From Nitrospirae bacterium GWC2_42_7 (GTDB taxonomy: Bacteria > Nitrospirota > Thermodesulfovibrionia > Thermodesulfovibrionales > UBA6898): a stretch of 5,656 nt of DNA. Below are positions 1 through 4,757 of this stretch, piece by piece. Positions within the stretch are counted from its first letter, which is position 1. Each line of letters begins with the position of its first letter. The translations under genes and the position numbers were made by a program. Location: the NCBI GenBank assembly GCA_001803645.1, contig MHDW01000176.1:1-5656 (forward strand). Reading direction: 5' to 3'. Below the pieces are notes generated by a model. The model was not told where the DNA came from. It searched no databases and was given only the letters and a program-made list of their open reading frames with translations.

Positions 1-1361
1 GCAAGGTAAATATTCTCATCAAAGAAGGCGAGGGATTAACTGTTGAGTGTAAGGAGAGGTACACTTCCAAGATTGACCGTGATATCGTCGCTTTTACGAA
101 TTCAAAGGGCGGGCTGTTGCTTCTTGGGGTTGATGATAAAGGGAAGGTTGTCGGTGAGAAGCTGACCAACAAAATGAAAGCGGAAATAAATACTATTGCC
201 CGAAATTGTGATCCATCAATTCACCTTAAGAATATCCGTCAAGTGGGGGAAATTGTTGTCATTGAGGTTCCGGAGGGAGATGAAAAGCCCTACAGTTCAT
301 CATCCGGTTATTTCAGGAGGCTGGACGCAGTAACACAGAAGATGACGCAAAGAGAGGTGCGGGCTATTTTTCGCGAGACTGAGGATATCTCCTTTGAGGA
401 TATCTTCCGCAGAGATTTAAGCCTTGATGATATATCACTCAAGAAAGTTAACTCATTTTTACGGGAAGCGAATATGTCTTATAAGGTCGGCAGGGCAAAT
501 CTTGCCTCCTTTCTCACAAGCCTGAGCATTTACAGGAAAGGCAAAATCAACAATGCGGGAGCGTTAATGTTTGCTTCTAAAGTTGGAAGATTTATCCCTC
601 ATGCTGAAAGTATTTTTGCGGCCTTTAAGGGAACAGGCAGAACTAATATTTATGACCGGAATGATGTAAAAGACGACCTTTTAATCCAGTTTAATGAAGC
701 CGTTGCTTTCCTTAAAAAACATCTGAATGTAAGAAGTGAAATTCGTGAATTTAACCGGTTTGATATTTATGAGATACCGCTGGACGCCTTAAGGGAAGCA
801 ATTGTCAATGCGATAGTCCACAGGAATTATGCGATTAAAGGAACAAGTATTTATGTGAGAATTTTTGATGATCGCGTGGAGATAGAAAATCCAGGAGGAC
901 TGGTTGAAGGAATGGCTAAAAGGGATTTCGGTAAGTCTTCCGTAAGACGGAATCCGATCCTTGCTGATTTATTTCATCGCATGGATAAGGTTGAACGCAT
1001 GGGCACAGGTATCAATCGCATGAGGACACTTATGATTGAAGCCGGCATGAAAGAACCTGTCTTTGAGATGGATTCATTCTTTAGGGCCATTTTCTATCGT
1101 GATCCTCGTTATTCTCTTAAAGCGGAGAAAGAAACTACCCAGAAACTACCCAGAAAATACCCAGAAGAATTAATTGGGAATCAATTGAACCTCTTGGCAT
1201 TATTAGAAAAGGACGGCAGCCTTACAAGAGAGCAACTGGCTGAAAAGTTAAATATAAGCCCTGAAACGGTCAAGAAGAACCTTGCTAAGCTTAAACATAA
1301 AAAATTAATCAAACGCATTGGTCCTGACAAAGGCGGGCATTGGGAGATTGTGAATGGCTAA
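1..1361 (+). CDS. AlbA_2 (Schlafen-type) putative DNA-binding ATPase with C-terminal winged helix, 5' partial
   Basis: The reading frame is open from the left edge (first full codon at base 3) to the TAA at 1359-1361, giving about 452 visible codons. A TTG at 117 is not the true start, because the AlbA_2 domain begins upstream with the visible residues EGEGLTVECKERYTSK and AFTNSKGG, then LLLLGVDDKGKVVGE. The start is probably only about 10 codons outside the window. The middle and C-terminal half matches the RecG-like/HATPase_c_4 group: DALREAIVNAIVHRNY (about 783-830), IENPGG, and RMGTGINRM (about 996-1022). A linker built from an 11-nt tandem repeat follows, then a winged helix-turn-helix (about 1177-1355, LTREQLAEKLNISPETVKKN). 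Family members are usually annotated as ATP-binding or transcriptional regulators. By position it could regulate, or act with, the R-M genes; that role is inferred. Its last 8 bases overlap an old mod start codon. Confidence 0.88.
   Translation, partial: KVNILIKEGEGLTVECKERYTSKIDRDIVAFTNSKGGLLLLGVDDKGKVVGEKLTNKMKAEINTIARNCDPSIHLKNIRQVGEIVVIEVPEGDEKPYSSSSGYFRRLDAVTQKMTQREVRAIFRETEDISFEDIFRRDLSLDDISLKKVNSFLREANMSYKVGRANLASFLTSLSIYRKGKINNAGALMFASKVGRFIPHAESIFAAFKGTGRTNIYDRNDVKDDLLIQFNEAVAFLKKHLNVRSEIREFNRFDIYEIPLDALREAIVNAIVHRNYAIKGTSIYVRIFDDRVEIENPGGLVEGMAKRDFGKSSVRRNPILADLFHRMDKVERMGTGINRMRTLMIEAGMKEPVFEMDSFFRAIFYRDPRYSLKAEKETTQKLPRKYPEELIGNQLNLLALLEKDGSLTREQLAEKLNISPETVKKNLAKLKHKKLIKRIGPDKGGHWEIVNG
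1131..1163 (+). repeat. Three 11-nt tandem units in the AlbA_2 gene linker
   Basis: Two identical units GAAACTACCCA (1131-1141 and 1142-1152) are followed by a third with one change, GAAAATACCCA (1153-1163). They encode the linker ETTQKLPRKYP between the ATPase-like domain and the winged helix. Because 11 is not a multiple of 3, gain or loss of one unit would shift the frame and remove the winged helix. Confidence 0.85.
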
Positions 1362-1440
1362 ACTCCAAAAACTTGAACTTACATGGATAGGGAAGGATGA
1401 GCAGCCGAATGTTGAAATATGAATATTGCAAAAGGATTCT
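1354..1440 (+). pseudogene. Remnant of the 5' end of a mod gene
   Basis: An ATG at 1354 overlaps the end of the AlbA_2 gene (ATGGCTAA shared) and has a GGGAG ribosome binding site 7 nt upstream. It opens a 22-codon frame, MAKLQKLELTWIGKDEQP followed by NVEI, ending at TGA 1420-1422. Residues QKLELTWIGKDEQP are identical to residues 5-18 of the Mod protein encoded from 2504. Beyond the TGA the same frame reads ILQKDS against Mod's ILIEDP, so similarity weakly continues and the TGA could be a decayed CGA (Arg). I read this as the original translationally coupled mod start, cut off from the rest of mod by the DUF1016 gene. It could still be translated as a short coupling peptide. Confidence 0.72.
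1366..1408 (+). repeat. Direct repeat, upstream copy (mod 5' end)
   Basis: This 43-nt stretch matches 2516-2558 at 42 of 43 positions; the only difference is T versus C at its 15th base (1380 versus 2530), a silent change in a Leu codon. The two copies have the same orientation, lie 1150 bp apart and bracket the DUF1016 gene. Confidence 0.93.
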
Positions 1441-1445
1441 AAACA

Positions 1446-2498
1446 ATGGGCAAAATAGTTAAAAAACAATCACACAAAAAGTTATATGAGAATATAAAGG
1501 CTCTCCTGCATGAGGCGAGAAGCGCCATTGCCAGAAATATCAATACTGCTATGGTGCTAACCTATTTTGAAATAGGCAGGATGATCGTAGTAGATGAACA
1601 GCAGGGGAAAAAGCGGGCGGGCTATGCAGAGGAAACGCTGAAAAACCTGAGTCTTGATCTGACAAAAGAATTCGGCAAGGGATTTTCTGAGAGAAACCTG
1701 AGGGCATTCAGACAATTTTATCTAACTTACAACACAAGGGCAATTTGGCAATCATCGATTGCCAAATCTAAAACAAATGTTTTACAGGCATCAAATGACA
1801 AAATGCCGTTTAGGCTGAGCTGGACGCATTATCTCTTATTGATGCGTATAGCCAATGAAGAGGAGAGAAGATTTTATGAAATTGAAGCTGCCGCTCAGAA
1901 CTGGTCCATTCGGGAGTTGGAACGGCAATTCAATTCTTCACTGTACGAGCGGCTGGTATTAAGCCGGGATAAAAAGAAGGTTAATGATCTCAGTAAAAAA
2001 GGGCATATTTTGACAACACCGCAGGATGCCGTCAAAGAGCCGTATGTTCTGGAATTTCTCGGACTGAAAGAAGAATCGTCGTATTCAGAAACAGACCTTG
2101 AAACTGCAATAATTAATAAAATAGAGCATTTCATGCTTGAACTCGGGAAAGGCTTTCTTTTCGCAGGCAGGCAACAGCGTTTCACTTTTGATGAAGAGCA
2201 TTTCTTTGTTGACCTTGTGTTTTACAATCGGCTGCTAAGGTGTTTTGTTCTCATAGACTTGAAAATAGGTAAATTGAAGCATCAGGATATAGGGCAGATG
2301 CAGATGTATGTGAACTACTATGATCGCATGATGAAAAGCCCCGATGAAAACAGCACCATCGGGATAATTTTATGCAAAGAGGCCAGGAAAGCGGTTGTTG
2401 AATTCACTTTGCCGAAGGACAATGAGCAGATATTTGCCCGAAAATACCAGTTGTACCTGCCGAGCAAGGAAGAATTGAAAAAGCAGTTGGAAGGATAA
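1446..2498 (+). CDS. DUF1016/YhcG-family PD-(D/E)XK nuclease
   Basis: This 350-residue protein has the usual DUF1016 length and two-domain layout. The N-terminal domain (about residues 8-95) contains YFEIGRMIV, RAGYAEETL and GFSERNLRAFRQFY. A variable linker follows, then LSWTHYLLLMRI and RFYEIEAA. The C-terminal nuclease-like domain (about 195-330) contains LETAIINKIEHF (E219), FFVDLVFYN (D256) and IDLKIGK (D271, K273), consistent with a PD-(D/E)XK active site. The ATG at 1446 has AAAGGA 9 nt upstream. The family is common in defence islands and often next to R-M genes, and is predicted to cut DNA; its exact job in this locus is not known to me. It ends 5 nt before mod, and the duplicated mod 5' sequence on both sides indicates that it was inserted into a pre-existing operon. 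Confidence 0.9.
   Translation: MGKIVKKQSHKKLYENIKALLHEARSAIARNINTAMVLTYFEIGRMIVVDEQQGKKRAGYAEETLKNLSLDLTKEFGKGFSERNLRAFRQFYLTYNTRAIWQSSIAKSKTNVLQASNDKMPFRLSWTHYLLLMRIANEEERRFYEIEAAAQNWSIRELERQFNSSLYERLVLSRDKKKVNDLSKKGHILTTPQDAVKEPYVLEFLGLKEESSYSETDLETAIINKIEHFMLELGKGFLFAGRQQRFTFDEEHFFVDLVFYNRLLRCFVLIDLKIGKLKHQDIGQMQMYVNYYDRMMKSPDENSTIGIILCKEARKAVVEFTLPKDNEQIFARKYQLYLPSKEELKKQLEG
1743..1767 (+). repeat. Perfect 11-bp inverted repeat inside the DUF1016 gene
   Basis: The arms ATTTGGCAATC (1743-1753) and GATTGCCAAAT (1757-1767) are exact reverse complements separated by the 3-nt loop ATC. They encode part of the variable linker (residues around IWQSSIAKSK) between the N-terminal domain and the conserved LSWTHY segment. 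A tight hairpin in this non-conserved linker looks like an acquired palindrome rather than chance coding sequence. Confidence 0.8.
2489..2495 (+). promoter_or_regulatory. Ribosome binding site deciding the TTG start of mod
   Basis: GGAAGGA ends 8 nt before a TTG at 2504. The TTG is supported because it places the conserved Mod head (KLELTWIGKDEQP) at residue 6, and because the older copy at 1354 begins the same peptide with ATG at the equivalent codon. The site overlaps the last codons of the DUF1016 gene. Confidence 0.65.
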
Positions 2499-2503
2499 CT
2501 TAA

Positions 2504-4315
2504 TTGATCAAAAAACAAAAACTTGAACTCACATGGATAGGGAAGGATGAGCAGCCGAGGCTGGAGCCGAGGATATTGATTGAAGACCCGGAGAGGTCTT
2601 ACGGTGTCTTAAAGCATCAAACCACCCCTAACCCCTCCTTAACCAAGGAGGGGAGTTTTGGAAAAACACACAGTCTAAACAGCTCCCCGCCTATTTTAGG
2701 AGGGGATAAAGGGGTGGTAAGTTTTTCAGACAACATGCTTATCCACGGCGACAACCTTCTTGCGCTTAAGGCGCTTGAGCAGGAATTTGCAGGGACAATA
2801 AAGTGTGCAGCTATAGACCCGCCATATAATACCGGAAATGCCTTTGAGCATTATGATGACGGAGTGGAGCATTCATTATGGCTGAGCTTGATGAAGCCGA
2901 GGATTGAGATATTACATAGGCTGTTACGCGAAGATGGAACACTCTGGATATGTATTGATGACGATGAAAGCCATTATTTAAAGGTATTGTGTGATGAGGT
3001 TTTTGGAAGAAAGAATTTTGTTGCAAATGTGATATGGCAAAAAAAGTTTTCCCCACAAAATGACGCCAAATGGTTGAGCGATATGCACGATCATGTTTTA
3101 TTGTATGCAAAAAACAAAAGTCTTTGGCATCCTAATAAGCTTATTGTGAATGATGAAAATAAGAAAAAAAGACTGATTGATGATGGAGACTCAAGGGGTG
3201 CATGGATTTCTGTTGATTATACATGCAACAAAAATAAAAACGAGCGGCCAAATCTTTATTACCCAATAATAAACTCGAACACGGGAGAAGAAAATTGGCC
3301 GAAAGAAACGGCTGTCTGGCGATTTTCTCAAGAGAGACATCTGGAAAACGATAAAAATAACCTTGTCTATTGGGGAAAGGAAGGGCAGAATAGAGTTCCT
3401 CGATTCAAGAATTTCATGGCTCAAAATATCGATGTGCAAGTCCCTTCCACGATATGGTTCCATCAAGATGTTGGAAACACCCAAGAGGCGCGCAAGGAAT
3501 CCCTCAATTTTGATTACTCCGATCCATTTGCAACACCAAAACCCGAGCGTCTGATAAAACGCATATTCGAGATCGCCACTAATCCTGGCGACCTAGTCCT
3601 GGATACTTTCGGAGGTTCAGGCACTACCGGAGCAGTTGCTCACAAGATGGGAAGAAAATGGATTATGGTTGAGCTTGGTGAACATGCACATACCCACTGT
3701 CTGCCGCGATTAAAAAAGGTTGTTGACGGCACAGATCAGGGCGGAATCTCAAAGGCTATGGGTTGGCAGGGCGGAGGCGGATTCAAATACTACAACCTTG
3801 CTTCGAGTTTGCTTAAAGAAGACAAATATGGCAACTGGATTATTGACGAGAGGTACAACCCCGACATGCTTGCTGCTGCTATGGCAAAACATGAGGGTTT
3901 TAAATACAGTCCGGATGAGACTGTTTACTGGAAGCAGGGCAAGTCAACTGAGAAGGATTATATCTTCACTACCACAAATTTTATCACCGTCGAATTTCTG
4001 GATAAGATACATGAAGAGATGCAGGCAGATGAGAGCCTCTTAATCTGCTGTAAATCTTTTTCAAAGCCATGTGGCAATCGCTATCCTAATATCACAGTCA
4101 GAAAAATACCGAATATGCTTCTCGGTCGATGTGAATTTGGCAAAGAGGATTACAGCCTGAATATAATAAACATGCCGGTTGATGAAAATGAGGAGAATCA
4201 AACCCCTGACGCTTCCGTAACCAGGGGCTTACCAACCACCCCTAACCCCTCCTTAACCAAGGAGGGGAGTAACGGCAGAGCTGCTAAAAACAAAAAAGCT
4301 CCCCGCCTATTTTAG
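2504..4315 (+). CDS. mod: Type III R-M DNA methyltransferase (Mod), repeat-invaded
   Basis: This 603-residue N6-adenine/N4-cytosine methyltransferase belongs to the beta class: catalytic DPPYNTG (105-111) precedes the SAM-binding loop DTFGGSGTTGA (367-377). NMLIHGDNLLALKAL just before DPPY and EHYDDGVEHSLWLSLM just after are typical of type III Mod. The AT-richer middle (about 185-355) is the expected target recognition region. Mod would methylate the asymmetric recognition site and guide Res. Two palindromic repeat pairs alter it: residues 40-72 are an in-frame insert between the N-terminal head (RILIEDPERSYG) and the SAM/DPPY core, and the C-terminal tail from about residue 578 is repeat-encoded, with the TAG stop inside a repeat hairpin. 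Catalytic motifs are intact, so activity is plausible. The start codon is TTG with a good ribosome binding site, 5 nt after the DUF1016 gene. Confidence 0.93.
   Translation: MIKKQKLELTWIGKDEQPRLEPRILIEDPERSYGVLKHQTTPNPSLTKEGSFGKTHSLNSSPPILGGDKGVVSFSDNMLIHGDNLLALKALEQEFAGTIKCAAIDPPYNTGNAFEHYDDGVEHSLWLSLMKPRIEILHRLLREDGTLWICIDDDESHYLKVLCDEVFGRKNFVANVIWQKKFSPQNDAKWLSDMHDHVLLYAKNKSLWHPNKLIVNDENKKKRLIDDGDSRGAWISVDYTCNKNKNERPNLYYPIINSNTGEENWPKETAVWRFSQERHLENDKNNLVYWGKEGQNRVPRFKNFMAQNIDVQVPSTIWFHQDVGNTQEARKESLNFDYSDPFATPKPERLIKRIFEIATNPGDLVLDTFGGSGTTGAVAHKMGRKWIMVELGEHAHTHCLPRLKKVVDGTDQGGISKAMGWQGGGGFKYYNLASSLLKEDKYGNWIIDERYNPDMLAAAMAKHEGFKYSPDETVYWKQGKSTEKDYIFTTTNFITVEFLDKIHEEMQADESLLICCKSFSKPCGNRYPNITVRKIPNMLLGRCEFGKEDYSLNIINMPVDENEENQTPDASVTRGLPTTPNPSLTKEGSNGRAAKNKKAPRLF
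2516..2558 (+). repeat. Direct repeat, downstream copy (codons 5-19 of mod)
   Basis: This is the functional copy of the 43-nt sequence also present at 1366-1408 (42/43 identical). Recombination between the copies would remove 1150 bp, including the whole DUF1016 gene, and restore an ATG-started mod overlapping the AlbA_2 gene. Confidence 0.93.
2621..2718 (+). repeat. Palindromic repeat pair 1 (L1 + R1), in frame inside mod
   Basis: The left unit L1 (2621-2656) starts ACCACCCC and contains a perfect 9-bp hairpin, CCCCTCCTT / AAGGAGGGG around the loop AACC (2632-2653). After a 24-nt spacer, the right unit R1 (2681-2718) contains a second hairpin (2685-2705, CCTA/TAGG and CCCC/GGGG arms with one G-A mismatch) and ends GGGGTGGT. 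R1 is an inverted, diverged version of L1, so the 98-nt pair can also close through its ACCACCCC/GGGGTGGT ends. It is read without a stop, giving Mod residues 40-72 (TTPNPSLTKEGS ... SSPPILGGDKGVV). Confidence 0.93.
4196..4227 (+). repeat. Degenerate palindrome next to repeat pair 2
   Basis: CCCCTG (4203-4208) and CAGGGG (4222-4227) form a 6-bp inverted repeat with a 13-nt loop. The leading AATCAAACC...CCTGAC resembles the sequence entering unit L3 (4705-4720) with three bases missing. It may be an old, decayed unit or a related family. It encodes part of the Mod C-terminal tail (NQTPDASVTRG). Confidence 0.5.
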
Positions 4316-4321
4316 GAGGGG
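4286..4321 (-). terminator. Terminator-like hairpin plus T-tract on the minus strand
   Basis: Read on the minus strand, the R2 hairpin (4321 down to 4301) is followed directly by GAGC and then TTTTTTGTTTTT (complement of 4297-4286). This is the form of a Rho-independent terminator. No minus-strand gene is visible here to need it, so it may only block antisense transcription or be a coincidence of the spacer sequence. Confidence 0.35.
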
Positions 4322-4332
4322 ATGAAGGGGTG
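4301..4332 (+). promoter_or_regulatory. Hairpin with the mod stop, next to the DUF559 start (coupling junction)
   Basis: The 3' arm of the R2 hairpin (4310-4321) contains both the Mod TAG (4313-4315) and a strong AGGAGGGG (4314-4321). The latter ends 8 nt before the GTG at 4330. In RNA the hairpin would hide the ribosome binding site until a ribosome finishing mod opens it, suggesting coupled translation of the DUF559 gene. Confidence 0.5.
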
Positions 4333-4749
4333 GTAATTGGAAAAATGAGAGAAAGCATTCACAACATAAACGCCTTAAGAGATAATAGAAAGAAGCTCAG
4401 AAACAGTCTTACACCTGCTGAAGCTATGTTGTGGACTCTTTTAAAAAATAGTCAGTTACAGAACAGAAAATTCAGAAGGCAACACAGCGTTGGGCCATAT
4501 GTTCTTGATTTCTATTGTCCTGCTGAAAATTTGTGTATCGAGTTAGATGGAGAAGGTCATTTTAATGACGCGGGTTTTGAATATGATACGGCAAGAACGG
4601 AATATTTGAACAGCCTCAATATTCGGGTATTACGGTTTGAAAATAAGGATGTATTTGAAAATTCAGAAGGAGTTTTGGAGGAAATACAAAGGAATTTTAT
4701 TTTAAATCAAACCACCCCTGACCCCTCCTTAACCAAGGAGGGGAGTTAA
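4330..4749 (+). CDS. DUF559 (Vsr-like) endonuclease-domain protein
   Basis: This 139-residue protein carries the whole compact DUF559 domain, related to the very-short-patch-repair endonuclease fold. Visible motifs are RKKLRNSLTPAEAMLW (E31), KFRRQHSVGPYVLDFYCP (D60), IELDGEGHF (E71, D73, H77) and IRVLRFENKDV; the acidic residues fit a metal-dependent nuclease site. The start is uncertain. GTG 4330 has AGGAGGGG 8 nt upstream but lies inside repeat R2; ATG 4345 gives a more family-like N-terminus (MRESIHNINALRDNRKK) with a weaker site. The last 12 residues, TTPDPSLTKEGS, come from repeat L3. The gene starts 14 nt after mod and ends 5 nt before res, splitting that pair. It may be a nicking enzyme, or the nuclease of the surrounding repeats; its substrate is unknown. 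Confidence 0.88.
   Translation: MVIGKMRESIHNINALRDNRKKLRNSLTPAEAMLWTLLKNSQLQNRKFRRQHSVGPYVLDFYCPAENLCIELDGEGHFNDAGFEYDTARTEYLNSLNIRVLRFENKDVFENSEGVLEEIQRNFILNQTTPDPSLTKEGS
4711..4746 (+). repeat. Palindromic repeat unit L3, end of the DUF559 gene
   Basis: L3 matches L1 and L2 at 35 of 36 positions (G instead of A at its tenth base). It keeps the 9-bp hairpin (4722-4743) and the same reading frame, TTPDPSLTKEGS, with TAA directly after it at 4747-4749. Its matching right unit, R3, is 115 nt downstream inside res, whereas the other pairs are 24 and 26 nt apart. Confidence 0.93.
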
Positions 4750-4757
4750 AACCTATG
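4722..4757 (+). promoter_or_regulatory. Repeat hairpin holding the likely ribosome binding site of res
   Basis: The 3' arm of the L3 hairpin, AAGGAGGGG, continues into AG (4735-4745) and is the only Shine-Dalgarno-like sequence before the res ATG at 4755. The purine run ends 9 nt before the ATG; the AGGAGG core is 13 nt away, which is long. The DUF559 stop codon (4747-4749) is just past the hairpin, so a ribosome ending there would have melted it, again pointing to coupled translation. Confidence 0.5.

Larger units (their letters stand above)
4235..4334 (+). repeat. Palindromic repeat pair 2 (L2 + R2), end of mod and start of the DUF559 gene
   Basis: L2 (4235-4270) is identical to L1 over all 36 nt, and R2 (4297-4334) differs from R1 at one of 38 positions; the 26-nt spacer is unrelated to that of pair 1. 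L2 is read in the same frame as L1 (TTPNPSLTKEGS) as part of the Mod tail. R2 supplies the last Mod residues (KAPRLF), the Mod TAG stop (4313-4315), and then AGGAGGGG and a GTG for the next gene. Confidence 0.93.
4297..4746. mobile_element. Candidate DUF559 repeat-bounded unit (R2 - nuclease gene - L3)
   Basis: A small nuclease gene is bounded by inverted copies of one palindromic repeat, R2 on the left and L3 on the right, with both the beginning and the end of its reading frame inside the repeats. It separates mod from res, which are adjacent in ordinary type III systems. This resembles REP/RAYT arrangements but with a Vsr-like endonuclease in place of a transposase. No target-site duplication was found, so mobility is an inference; the outer boundaries might instead be 4235 and 4899. 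Confidence 0.35.

Noticed and set aside
380..405. 11-nt direct repeat TGAGGATATCT at 380-390 and 395-405
   Set aside because: The 15-nt offset keeps codon phase and simply encodes the similar peptides EDISF and EDIF; a single short pair in coding sequence is weak evidence for anything more.
1362..1445. A promoter in the gap before the DUF1016 gene
   Set aside because: Most of the gap is mod-derived coding remnant, and I see no convincing -35/-10 pair at proper spacing.
1895..2185. Minus-strand open frame opposite the DUF1016 gene
   Set aside because: It lies wholly opposite a well-supported gene, has Ser/Arg-rich low-complexity translation and no recognisable domain; the same holds for the minus-strand frames opposite mod.
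3720..4043. Plus-strand open frame in another frame within mod
   Set aside because: It overlaps the conserved C-terminal part of Mod, and its translation resembles no protein family.
2621..4746. L-unit hairpins as + strand Rho-independent terminators
   Set aside because: The stems are strong, but none is followed by a T-tract on the + strand (AGTTTTGG, AGTAACGG and AGTTAAAA follow), and terminating inside mod would defeat the operon.
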